Shown here piece after piece: positions 42,699 to 50,174 of a stretch of DNA of 64,000 nt. Below the pieces are notes generated by a model. It made no database searches, was not told where the DNA came from, and saw only the letters and a program-made list of their open reading frames with translations. The stretch spans positions 1 through 64,000 of the forward strand of contig DATKSK010000018.1 of assembly GCA_035531755.1 (NCBI GenBank), in the 5' to 3' direction. The position numbers were made by a program, and so were the translations under genes. This DNA comes from Acidimicrobiales bacterium (GTDB lineage Bacteria > Actinomycetota > Acidimicrobiia > Acidimicrobiales > UBA8190). How positions within the stretch are numbered: position 1 is the first letter of the stretch; each line of letters starts with the position of its first letter.

Positions 42699-43925
42699 GT
42701 GACAGACAGCGCTCCGGCGCCCTGGCCAGCACTCGGGTACGAAACGCTGCCTTGGGAGGTCTCTGCAACCGTCCCGGCATCCCGAACTGCGCGCCGCCGC
42801 CACCAGGGCCCCTACCAGGCGGCGGTCGTCCCGGAGATCGCAGGCCTCAACGTGCCTCTTCCGACCGAGGTCGCCTCCCTGGTGGACGACGCCTCTGCCG
42901 AGATCGCCCGTTTGGATGGCGAACTCTGGCACGAGATCGGCCCGTTCAGCGCCGTACTGCTGCGGTCGGAGTCCGCTGCATCCTCCAAGATCGAGAACCT
43001 CACCGCGTCGGCCCGAGCCATCGCCGAAGCGGAGCTCCACCCCGACTGCAGGGGCAACGCCTCTCTGATCGTGGCCAACACGCGGGCCATGAGTGCTGCG
43101 ATCGAACTGGCCAATCGCATCGACGCCGACGCCATTCTGGCCATGCACGAGACGCTGCTCGCCCACGTTCCCCGGCAGGACGCGGGTACGTGGCGAAGTG
43201 AGCAGGTGTGGATCGGAGGCGGCGACCTAGGGCCACACGGAGCGATCTTCGTCCCCCCGCACCACAGCCGCGTCCCGGCAGCCATCGACGATCTGTTGGC
43301 CTTCATCGACCGAGACGACGTCCCCGTACTCGCCCATGCCGCCATCGCCCACGCACAGTTCGAGACGATTCACCCGTTCACCGACGGCAACGGGCGCACG
43401 GGCCGCGCGTTGCTCCACGCCCACTTGCGGAACAAGGCACTGACCCGAAACGTCACCGTACCGATCTCCGCCGGGCTATTGACCGACACGGACGCGTACT
43501 TCGCCTCCTTGACCGAGTACCGCGAAGGCGACCCGGTCACCATCATCGAGCAGTTGGCCCGAGCAGCGCTCGCAGCGGTCGGCAATGGCCGTCAGCTGGT
43601 CGATGACCTCCATGCGATCCGCTCGGGATGGGTTGAGCGCATCAAGGCGCGACGGGATGCAACTACCTGGAAGATCGCCGACCTGCTCCTTGGGCATCCG
43701 GTCGTGAACGCTCAGGTCATCGCCAAGGAACTGGGAATGGCGGGCAGGAATGTGAACCGTGCTCTGCAACCGCTCGTCGAGGCCGGAGTCTTGATCGAGT
43801 TCACCGACAAGAAGCGCAACCAGAGGTGGCGTACTCCTGAGGTGCTGGCGGCCCTGGACGAGTTCGCGGTACGAGCTGGTCGGCGCGCCAGGGCGACCGG
43901 CCGGTCGGCCAGGTCCGCTCCGTGA
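42699..43925 (+). CDS. Fic-family AMP-transferase with C-terminal winged helix
   Basis: 408 residues. The N-terminal Fic_N region is followed by the Fic core with a complete HPFTDGNGRTGR motif (HxFxxGNGRxxR). The inhibitory helix motif (S/T)xxxE(G/N) is present upstream as SSKIEN, so this is a self-inhibited class II enzyme. The C-terminus holds a winged-helix segment (VNAQVIAKELGMAGRNVNRALQPLVEAGVL). Fic proteins usually attach AMP to target hydroxyls. GTG 42699 has GGAGG seven bases upstream. The gene is visibly less GC-rich than its neighbours and interrupts a conserved housekeeping block. No antitoxin gene is next to it, consistent with the built-in inhibitory helix. Confidence 0.9.
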   Translation: MTDSAPAPWPALGYETLPWEVSATVPASRTARRRHQGPYQAAVVPEIAGLNVPLPTEVASLVDDASAEIARLDGELWHEIGPFSAVLLRSESAASSKIENLTASARAIAEAELHPDCRGNASLIVANTRAMSAAIELANRIDADAILAMHETLLAHVPRQDAGTWRSEQVWIGGGDLGPHGAIFVPPHHSRVPAAIDDLLAFIDRDDVPVLAHAAIAHAQFETIHPFTDGNGRTGRALLHAHLRNKALTRNVTVPISAGLLTDTDAYFASLTEYREGDPVTIIEQLARAALAAVGNGRQLVDDLHAIRSGWVERIKARRDATTWKIADLLLGHPVVNAQVIAKELGMAGRNVNRALQPLVEAGVLIEFTDKKRNQRWRTPEVLAALDEFAVRAGRRARATGRSARSAP

Positions 43926-44039
43926 GCGCGCCCACCACGGCTCAGGAAGACGACCTGGCCAAGCGCGTGTTCGCGGTGCTTCGCGCCCTCGAGGCCTCCA
44001 TCTGGGGTTCAGAAGGTCAGCGGGCACCGCCGCGTGGCC

Positions 44040-44403
44040 ACCGGTGCCGATCGCAGTGCAACGAGACCCGGCCCCACTCGGCCCGGGGCATGGTGCCGCC
44101 CAGCCGGGCGTTCGATGCGCTCGAGAAGGCGTCACCGGACTCCGACAGGTACCCGATGGCTCCCCATACCCGGGTCCGACACGACAGGATCGACAAGACC
44201 GGGGTGTTCACCCTGCGCCACGGGACCAGGCTCCACCACGTCGGGGTCGGTCGGGCCCACAAGGGGAGGCGGGCCGTGGTCCTGGTCGCCGACCTCGACA
44301 TCCGGGTGCTGAGCGAGGAGGGCGAACTGCTCCGCCACCTCACCCTCGACCCGGAGCGGGACTACCAGCCCCTCACCCGAAAGGGCCGGTGGCCTAGCCT
44401 GCA
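44040..44403 (+). mobile_element. IS481-type transposase C-terminal remnant
   Basis: The encoded segment has CNETRPHSARGMVPPSRAFD (the end of a DDE integrase core), then VRHDRIDKTGVFTLRHG, RLHHVGVGRAHKG, LVADLDIRVL and LLRHLTLDPERDYQP. This is the typical C-terminal domain of actinobacterial IS481/integrase-core transposases. The catalytic DDE part and both inverted repeats are missing. Confidence 0.75.
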
Positions 44404-44420
44404 TCGGTTCGTCTGTCCGC

Positions 44421-44436
44421 GATGTCCCGGGACATC
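44421..44436. terminator. Perfect palindrome downstream of tRNA-Ser(GGA)
   Basis: GATGTCCCGGGACATC is a perfect 16-bp palindrome seven bases beyond the 3' end of the minus-strand tRNA. No T run follows, so a terminator role is only likely by position. Confidence 0.45.
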
Positions 44437-44443
44437 ACATGCG

Positions 44444-44528
44444 CGGAGGAGGTGGGATTTGAACCCACGGTGAGTTTCCCCACACACGATTTCCAATCGT
44501 GCCGATTCGGCCGCTCTCGCACTCCTCC
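44444..44528 (-). tRNA. tRNA-Ser(GGA)
   Basis: Acceptor stem GGAGGAG/CTCCTCC with discriminator G; anticodon arm CACGA-TTGGAAA-TCGTG gives anticodon GGA, reading UCC and UCU. A long variable arm (GTGTGGGGAAACTCAC) and GGGTTTGAATCCC T-arm confirm serine. 85 nt, no encoded CCA. It lies divergent to the SRP RNA. Confidence 0.97.
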
Positions 44529-44580
44529 CGACACTGCGGGTGCGCAGCCGGAGGGAGGCTAGCGTCTCCGACGCGTTCTC

Positions 44581-44708
44581 CGGTGCTCCGTGCGGCGGCC
44601 GGGTCCTGCGCAACGGTCGCCCGTGAATCGAGTCAGGGCCGGAAGGCAGCAGCTCTCAGCGGGTCCGGTCGTGTGCCGTAGCAAACCTGGCCGTCGCACC
44701 GATCACCG
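44581..44708 (+). ncRNA. ffs: Signal recognition particle RNA (small 4.5S type)
   Basis: The conserved apical domain is present: GTCAGGGCCGGAAGGCAGCA, then GCAGCTCTCAGCGGG and GTGTGCCG. The ends pair, with GTGCGGCGGCC near the 5' end facing GGCCGTCGCAC near the 3' end. The RNA binds Ffh for co-translational targeting. It lies directly upstream of dnaX, as in many Gram-positive bacteria. Ends are estimated from pairing. Confidence 0.92.
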
Positions 44709-44779
44709 GGCTCCGCGGGCCGGCGGTTCCCGGCCGCCGTGCGTCTGACCTGGCGTCCGGCAGTGTCCTGCCCCACCGG

Positions 44780-44785
44780 TAGGCT
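44780..44785 (+). promoter_or_regulatory. TANNNT -10 box, leaderless dnaX
   Basis: TAGGCT ends six bases before the GTG at 44792, the spacing of a leaderless actinobacterial promoter. No ribosome site is seen. Confidence 0.55.
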
Positions 44786-44791
44786 GCGGCC

Positions 44792-46924
44792 GTGGCCGAC
44801 GCCGGCGACACCGACCCCGCCCCCTACCAGTCCCTCTACCGCCGTTTCCGGCCCCAGCGCTTCGAGGAGGTGCTGGGGCAGGAGCACGTCAGCCTGGCGC
44901 TGCGCAACGCGGTGCGCGAGGGCCGGGTGGGCCACGCCTATCTGTTCAGCGGCCCGCGCGGGACGGGGAAGACCTCGACGGCGCGGATCCTGGCCAAGGC
45001 CCTCAACTGCGCGGCCCCCGAGGACGGCGAGCCCTGCGGGCGCTGCGACTCGTGCATCGAGATCACCCGGGGGGCGTCGCTCGACGTGCACGAGCTCGAC
45101 GCCGCCTCCAACAACGGCGTGGACGCCATGCGCGACCTGGTGTCCCACGCCGCGCTGGGAACACCCGGGCGCTGGAAGGTGTACATCGTCGACGAGGTCC
45201 ACATGCTCTCGACGGCCGCGTCCAACGCCCTGCTGAAGACGCTCGAGGAGCCTCCCGGCCACGTGGTCTTCGTACTGGCCACCACGGACGCCCAGAAGGT
45301 GCTCCCCACTATCCGGAGCCGGACCCAGCACTACGAGTTCCGGCTCCTCGGCGCCGCGACGCTGTCGGGCCTGCTCCGCCAGGTGCGCGACGCCACGGGC
45401 CTGGCCCTCCCCGACGAGGCCCTCGACTCCGCCGTGCGCCGGGGACGGGGCTCGGCGCGCGATGCCCTGTCGGCGCTCGACCAGGTGGCGGCGGGGGGCA
45501 CGGTCGACGACGACATCGCCGTGCTCGCCGAGCTGGCCGAAGCCCTGGCCGAGCACGATCCCGCCCGCTCCCTGGTGGCGGTGGCGCTGGCGTGCGAGGC
45601 CGGCCGCGACGCGCAGCGCCTGGCCGCCGATCTCGCCGAGTACCTCCGCCAGGGTTTCCTGGCCACGGTGGCGGGCGACCTGGTGAGCCTGTCCGGTGCC
45701 GAGCGGGCCCAGGTCGAGGAGGTGGCCCGGCGCATGGGGCTGCCGGCGCTGGTCCGGTGTCTGGAGGAGCTGGGCCGGGCCCAGGTCGACATGCGCGACG
45801 TCCCCGACGCCCGGGTGCACCTGGAGGTCGCCCTCATCAAGCTGACCCACCCCCAGGCCGACGACTCGACCAGCGCGCTCCTCGAGCGCATCGAGCGCCT
45901 CGAGCGGGCCCTGGCGGACGGGGGCGCCGGCGGGACCGCCGCGTCCTATCCGGCCCGGACCGTGGACGCACCCACGCCGCCGGCCGGAGCGGGGCCTCCG
46001 GCGCGCGCCGGGGCGGGCGGGCCATCGGCGCCGGCACCGGCGCCGGTCCGGGATCGTGGGCCGGCTGCGGCTGCGGCTGCGGCTGCCGCCGACGACGCCG
46101 AGGGTCCCTCGGGAGCGGCGGGCGCGGACGGGGGCGGAGCCGTCGGCGGCCCCGAGCTCGCCCGCCGCACGCTCGGGGCGATCAGGCGCCAGTCCGGTCC
46201 GGGTCGGGCGCGCCGCGCCGAGGCCGCCGCGCCGGCGGGGCCACCGAGCGATCCGCCGCCCGCCGGTACGGCGTCGCCCCGGCCGCCGTCGCCGTCGGCT
46301 GCGGCCGCGGCGGGGGCCGAGCCGGGCGGGCCGTCGACACTGCCGTCACGCGACGAGCTGGTCCAGGTGTGGGGCGACGGGCTGCTGGCGTCGCTGCCCA
46401 GCCGGGCGCGGGCGCGCTTCCGGGTCGGGAGGTTCCTCGACGTGGCCGGGGGCTCGGCCGTGTTCGCGCTGCCCAACGAGACGCACCGGTCGTACTGCGA
46501 GGAGGTCCGCCTCGACGTGGAGGTGGCCCTGGGCACCCACTTCGGCACGGCCGTGCCGATCCGGCTGGTGGTGGACGACGAGGCCGACGGCACCGCTACG
46601 GCCGACGTCACCCCCGCCGCCGTGGACCCGCCCACGGACGCCTCGGACGGGCCGGCGACCGCCGGGAGCGCACCCCGTGCTCCGCGCCGCCGCCCCTCCG
46701 GGGCCGCCACCACCGCGCCGGCTGGCAACGTTCCTCCGGCCGGCACGACCGTCCCGCAGGCCACCGCGCCGGCCGGCGAGGCCGCCGACGGGGGTGAGGG
46801 CGGGGACGACGAGCCCGACCTGCTCGATCCCGAGGTCCTGGCGGCCGAGACCGAGCCGGCCGGGGTCGGCCTCACGCCCCAGGAGCGGCTGAAGCAGGCT
46901 TTCCCGGGCGCGGCCGAGGTCTAG
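44792..46924 (+). CDS. dnaX: DNA polymerase III subunit gamma/tau
   Basis: 710 residues. The AAA+ clamp-loader domain starts [19 protein letters not shown]. Walker A is GPRGTGKTS (about residue 54), the zinc module is [16 protein letters not shown], Walker B is [10 protein letters not shown] and sensor 1 sits in LATTDAQKV. Domain III follows. A long Ala/Pro/Gly linker (about 380-515) leads to a C-terminal tau-like domain ([20 protein letters not shown]). The protein loads the sliding clamp and holds the polymerase together. It starts with a GTG, and its end is two bases from the recR start. Some fragments of this GC-rich gene are open in other frames, but only this one has the motifs. Confidence 0.95.
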   Translation: MADAGDTDPAPYQSLYRRFRPQRFEEVLGQEHVSLALRNAVREGRVGHAYLFSGPRGTGKTSTARILAKALNCAAPEDGEPCGRCDSCIEITRGASLDVHELDAASNNGVDAMRDLVSHAALGTPGRWKVYIVDEVHMLSTAASNALLKTLEEPPGHVVFVLATTDAQKVLPTIRSRTQHYEFRLLGAATLSGLLRQVRDATGLALPDEALDSAVRRGRGSARDALSALDQVAAGGTVDDDIAVLAELAEALAEHDPARSLVAVALACEAGRDAQRLAADLAEYLRQGFLATVAGDLVSLSGAERAQVEEVARRMGLPALVRCLEELGRAQVDMRDVPDARVHLEVALIKLTHPQADDSTSALLERIERLERALADGGAGGTAASYPARTVDAPTPPAGAGPPARAGAGGPSAPAPAPVRDRGPAAAAAAAAADDAEGPSGAAGADGGGAVGGPELARRTLGAIRRQSGPGRARRAEAAAPAGPPSDPPPAGTASPRPPSPSAAAAAGAEPGGPSTLPSRDELVQVWGDGLLASLPSRARARFRVGRFLDVAGGSAVFALPNETHRSYCEEVRLDVEVALGTHFGTAVPIRLVVDDEADGTATADVTPAAVDPPTDASDGPATAGSAPRAPRRRPSGAATTAPAGNVPPAGTTVPQATAPAGEAADGGEGGDDEPDLLDPEVLAAETEPAGVGLTPQERLKQAFPGAAEV

Positions 46925-46926
46925 AG

Positions 46927-47526
46927 GTGTACACCGGCCCGCTGCAAGGTCTGGTGGACGAGCTCGGGCGGCTCCCCGGCATCGGCCCGAAGTCCGCCCA
47001 GCGCATCGCCTTCCATCTGCTGAAGGTGGCCCCGGAGGACGCCATGCGCCTCGCCGAGGCCATCGTGGCCATGAAGGAGCGCATCACGCTGTGCCCCCGG
47101 TGCTTCAACGTCGCCGAGGGTGACATCTGCTCGATCTGCGCGGACCCCCGGCGCGACGGGTCCGTGCTGTGCGTGGTCGAGGACCCCCGGGACATCGTGG
47201 CGGTGGAGAAGACCCAGGAGTTCCGCGGCCGCTACCACGTGCTGCACGGTGCCCTGAACCCGATCGAGGGGATCGGGCCCGACCAGCTGCGCGTGCGCGA
47301 GCTGCTCGGCCGCCTCGACGACGAGGCCGTCACCGAGGTCATCCTGTGCACCAACCCCAACCTCGAGGGCGAGGCCACCGCCATGTACCTGGCCCGGCTG
47401 CTGAAGCCCCTCGGCCTGACCGTGACGCGCATCGCCAGCGGCCTGCCCGTCGGCGGCGACCTCGAGTACGCCGACGAGCTCACCCTGGGGCGGGCCCTCG
47501 AGGGGCGGCGCGAGGTCGACGCCTGA
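46927..47526 (+). CDS. recR: Recombination mediator protein RecR
   Basis: 199 residues, full length. It opens [21 protein letters not shown] (helix-hairpin-helix). The Cys4 zinc finger is [16 protein letters not shown]. The Toprim domain is [19 protein letters not shown] through [21 protein letters not shown]. RecR works with RecF and RecO to load RecA on gapped DNA. GTG start two bases after dnaX. The YbaB/EbfC gene that often sits between the two is absent here. Confidence 0.95.
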   Translation: MYTGPLQGLVDELGRLPGIGPKSAQRIAFHLLKVAPEDAMRLAEAIVAMKERITLCPRCFNVAEGDICSICADPRRDGSVLCVVEDPRDIVAVEKTQEFRGRYHVLHGALNPIEGIGPDQLRVRELLGRLDDEAVTEVILCTNPNLEGEATAMYLARLLKPLGLTVTRIASGLPVGGDLEYADELTLGRALEGRREVDA

Positions 47527-47543
47527 CCGCTCGGCGCCCCCGC

Positions 47544-47581
47544 CTCAGTCCCACAGCTCGGGCTCAGTCCCACAGCTCGGG
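47544..47581. repeat. 19-bp exact tandem duplication over a stop codon
   Basis: CTCAGTCCCACAGCTCGGG occurs twice in tandem. On the minus strand one copy encodes the final PELWD and TGA of the putative nuclease gene; the other repeats the same five codons and stop just downstream. Confidence 0.95.
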
Positions 47582-48634
47582 CTGGCTGGTGCCGGGCTCG
47601 AGCGGGAAGTAGCCGGGCAGCTCGTCCGACGGCGTGTCCAGGTAGACCTTGGCCTCCGGGGGCTGGGCGAAGCGGCCGTGGCTCCAGCGCACCTCGACGT
47701 GCCCGTGCACCTCACGCGGTCGTGCCGTGGCCCGCTCGACGTAACGCGCCACCCAGTCCACCTGGGGCTGGCCCGACGCCGCGGCGCGGATATCGAGCCC
47801 GGTCAGCCGGTAGGTCCGGCGCCAGTCCCACGAGCTCGCCACGCGCAGGCGCAGCGACCGGCGGGGGTCGGCCCCCAGCATGAAGTAGGCGGCGTTGCCG
47901 ATGCGCAGCAGGCGCCACACCATGCGCTGCGCGGCGTGGCGTCTGGCGACGTTGTCGAGCCAGCACTGGGCGGACGCCGCGCTCACGCGGGCGCACAGGG
48001 CGCGGTATGCGTGGCGCGCGCCGGGTGGATACGACCGGCCCGGCAGGGCGCGGCGCAGGCGCTGCCGGTCCTCGGTGCCGAGGGCACCGGGCTCGTCGGG
48101 GAGGTCGGTCAGCCCGGTGGCGGCGCGGCAGGCGAGGTAGAGGGCGTGCAGCTCCTCGGGCGCCACCACCTCGTACCAGTCGGTCTGCTCCCAGTCGCCG
48201 GTGGTGGCGAGCAGGCCTTCGAAGAGCCGCGCCGGGGAGGGGTTGGCGATGTTGCGCGACAGGTACTTGCAGCTGACGAGGTAGACGTGGTCGATCCGCA
48301 GGTCCACGGGCGCCACCTCGTCACCGGAGGGTCGCCGGCCCCCGGTCCACTCGATCAGCCGGGGGCGCCTGCCCCGCAGCGCGTCGTCGGCCTCCAGGAA
48401 GGCCCTGCCGTTGGCGTAGGCGGTGGCGAACTCGGCCTCGAACCGACCCGAGGCGTGCAGGGCCTGCAGCTGCTGCCAGGTGGCGTCGGGGACGGCGAGC
48501 TCGCCGGGACGGCCGGCCAGGGTACGGGGGAGGTCGGCACGGCCGAGCATGCCGAGGGCGGTGGCGAGCTCGGTGACCGTGGTGCGGTCATCGGGCACGG
48601 GGAGCGGCGCGTCGGCGCTTGGAGCCCGCGGCAC
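47564..48634 (-). CDS. Putative nuclease partner of the adjacent methyltransferase
   Basis: 356 residues; not a family I can name. The first ~90 residues are helical (TELATALGMLGRADLPRTL). A segment around 105-125 reads GDEVAPVDLRIDHVYLVSCKYLS. This resembles a PD-(D/E)XK-type active site, with PVD before a strand ending in SCK, where Ser replaces the usual acid. A helix-rich region (150-230) and a basic region (NVARRHAAQRMVWRLLRIG) follow. The C-terminal ~80 residues are beta-rich. The ATG lies inside the methyltransferase gene, overlapping it by 47 bases, so the pair is coupled. A restriction or defence function is inferred from that pairing. The stop lies in a 19-bp duplication. Confidence 0.5.
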   Translation of the reverse strand: MPRAPSADAPLPVPDDRTTVTELATALGMLGRADLPRTLAGRPGELAVPDATWQQLQALHASGRFEAEFATAYANGRAFLEADDALRGRRPRLIEWTGGRRPSGDEVAPVDLRIDHVYLVSCKYLSRNIANPSPARLFEGLLATTGDWEQTDWYEVVAPEELHALYLACRAATGLTDLPDEPGALGTEDRQRLRRALPGRSYPPGARHAYRALCARVSAASAQCWLDNVARRHAAQRMVWRLLRIGNAAYFMLGADPRRSLRLRVASSWDWRRTYRLTGLDIRAAASGQPQVDWVARYVERATARPREVHGHVEVRWSHGRFAQPPEAKVYLDTPSDELPGYFPLEPGTSQPELWD

Positions 48635-50066
48635 CCCGCGGTGGCGGGGGCGCGCCGTCGGCGAGCGCGATGCCTTCGGACGCGTAGCGCCGCAGGCGCG
48701 CCTGGTCGTCGGGGGACTCGAGCTCGATCACGTCGTGGACCGCGGCCAGGGTGCCCGGTGCCGTGGCCGCGGCCAGGGAGCGCCAGGCGCGCTCGCCGGC
48801 GCTGCCCGGAACGGGTACCGCCGTCGTGAGCAGGACGACGGGGACCTCGGGCAGCTCGGCGTGGAGGACGGCCGCCTTGCCCAGGGCCCTCCACAGGGTG
48901 TCGGCCCGTCGGAGCCCCGTCCGGGTGGTGGTGAAGGCGCCCGACACGTCGAAGAGCCACCGCCGGCCCGTCCGGTCACGGGCCGAGAAGGTGACGTCGA
49001 CGCCGGCCACCAGCCGCTTGCTCTCGACCACGTCGGCGAACCCGCACGCTGCCAGCAGCTCGGCGGCCAGCTCGCGCGCCGACGCGCCGTCGGCGCGCGC
49101 CCCTTCCAGCAGGCCGGCGGCGCCGTCGGCGCGGGCCTCGCGCCCGATGAGCCGGTCCCGCTCCTCGCTCACCCGCTGCTCGGCGATGCGGACGTACTCG
49201 GACTCGGTGTCGTAGCCGACGTAGTGGCGCCCGCTGCGCACCGCCGCCGCGGCCGTGGTGCCTGACCCCATGAACGGGTCGAGGACGAGGTCACCCTGGT
49301 AGGTGTACAGCTCGATCAGCCGCAGTGGGAGCTCGACGGGGAACGGCGCGGGATGCCCGACGCGCGTGGCGCTCTCGCTGGGCAGCTCCCAGACGTCGGT
49401 GGTGGCCTCGATGAACTCGTCCTTGGTGACCGAGATGCCCGAGGGCAGCCCGCGGCGCGCCCGCTCGGGGCGGGCCAGTGCCCGGTCGAACCGGCCCTTG
49501 CTGGCGATGACGACGCGCTCGGTGACGTCGCGCAGCACGGGGTTGGCTGGGCTGCGGAACGACCCCCAGGCGCAGGAGCCGCTCGCCCCCCGGGCCTTGT
49601 GCCAGATGACCTCACCCCGCAGCAGCAACCCCAGGCGGTCCTGGAGGATGCCGATGACGTCGGCGGACAGCGACCGGTAGGGCTTGCGCCCCAGATTGGC
49701 GACGTTGACCGCGATGCGCCCGCCCGGCTCGAGGGTGCGCACGCACTCGGCGAAGACGTCCGACAGCATCGCCAGGTAGTCGAGGTAGCTGGCGGGGATG
49801 TGGCCCTCGCCGAGCGCCTCCTCGTACTCCTTGCCCGCGAAGTACGGCGGTGAGGTGACGACCAGGGCCACCGACGAGTCCTCGACCTCGTCCATCCGGC
49901 GCGCGTCGCCCGTGAGGATCTTGTCCTTGACCGTCGACGGGTTGACGGTGTCGTCGCCCGACAGGACGGGCGCCGCGAAGCGGTCGTAGAACCCGCTGGC
50001 GTCATGGTTCTCGCGCCGGCCCACCCCGAACGGCGAGGTGGACGTGGGCTTGCGGCGTCGGCTCAC
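48588..50066 (-). CDS. DNA methyltransferase (N4-cytosine/N6-adenine) with extra C-terminal domain
   Basis: 492 residues. The methyltransferase core (about 40-290) has the catalytic motif TSPPYFAGKEYEE near the N-terminus and the cofactor motif DPFMGSGTTAAA near the C-terminus. This motif order is that of beta-class enzymes. A target segment and a helix follow. The extra ~170 residues (about 300-470) have ELAAELLAACGFADVVES, GVDVTFSARDRTGRRWLFDVSG and VPVVLLTTAVP. Their alpha-beta-beta-alpha-beta order resembles a degenerate nuclease fold, though the usual Lys is missing. The start is GTG 50066 (AGGAG upstream); ATG 50114 in frame is the alternative. The gene overlaps the putative nuclease by 47 bases. 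Confidence 0.85.
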   Translation of the reverse strand: MSRRRKPTSTSPFGVGRRENHDASGFYDRFAAPVLSGDDTVNPSTVKDKILTGDARRMDEVEDSSVALVVTSPPYFAGKEYEEALGEGHIPASYLDYLAMLSDVFAECVRTLEPGGRIAVNVANLGRKPYRSLSADVIGILQDRLGLLLRGEVIWHKARGASGSCAWGSFRSPANPVLRDVTERVVIASKGRFDRALARPERARRGLPSGISVTKDEFIEATTDVWELPSESATRVGHPAPFPVELPLRLIELYTYQGDLVLDPFMGSGTTAAAAVRSGRHYVGYDTESEYVRIAEQRVSEERDRLIGREARADGAAGLLEGARADGASARELAAELLAACGFADVVESKRLVAGVDVTFSARDRTGRRWLFDVSGAFTTTRTGLRRADTLWRALGKAAVLHAELPEVPVVLLTTAVPVPGSAGERAWRSLAAATAPGTLAAVHDVIELESPDDQARLRRYASEGIALADGAPPPPRGAAGSKRRRAAPRAR

Positions 50067-50125
50067 TGCCGTGACTCCTCGCGTACGCGCCCCGGGACCG
50101 CGCTCGACGACCATGGGGTCGATTG

Positions 50126-50131
50126 ATAGTA
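50126..50131 (-). promoter_or_regulatory. TANNNT -10 box for methyltransferase gene
   Basis: TACTAT on the minus strand ends eleven bases before ATG 50114 and about 60 before GTG 50066. It is the only strong -10-like box between the thiolase and methyltransferase genes. Confidence 0.4.
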
Positions 50132-50174
50132 CCGAGGTGTGACGGTCCGGCAGCGGACCGCGCGATCGGTGCCG

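Larger units (their letters stand above)
42447..42699. repeat. Two diverged ~110-bp direct repeats upstream of Fic gene
   Basis: Copy 1 (42447-42558) and copy 2 (42598-42699) both start CTGAGCTGGGTG and both end in a T-rich tract before AG. They align along their length with scattered changes. Each carries a CTGAGA/TCTCAG inverted repeat and a TAAxTGAGxCTTA palindrome. Copy 2 ends at the Fic ribosome site and GTG. The 338-base gap 42361-42698 holds no other gene. Confidence 0.8.
43922..44473 (+). pseudogene. Chimeric frame: short Fic-coupled start plus transposase remnant
   Basis: GTG 43922 overlaps the Fic stop (GTGA) and reads about 33 residues of unknown sequence (MSAPTTAQEDDLAKRVFAVL). 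After that the frame enters a transposase C-terminus. The first part may be the beginning of a small partner of Fic now truncated by the element, or chance. The frame ends inside the tRNA-Ser on the opposite strand, so it is unlikely to encode a normal protein. Confidence 0.45.

Noticed and set aside
41661-44528. Two tRNA-Ser genes as attachment sites flanking an element
   Set aside because: The shared GGAGGAGGTGGGA ends are explained by tRNA homology. There is no integrase, and the essential tadA lies between them.
45052-46797. A 581-codon frame overlapping dnaX in another frame
   Set aside because: Composition is Arg/Gly/Ala-rich with no motif. It is a by-product of third-position GC bias.
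46921-46930. A YbaB/EbfC gene between dnaX and recR
   Set aside because: Only two bases separate the dnaX stop and recR start; the gene is absent here.
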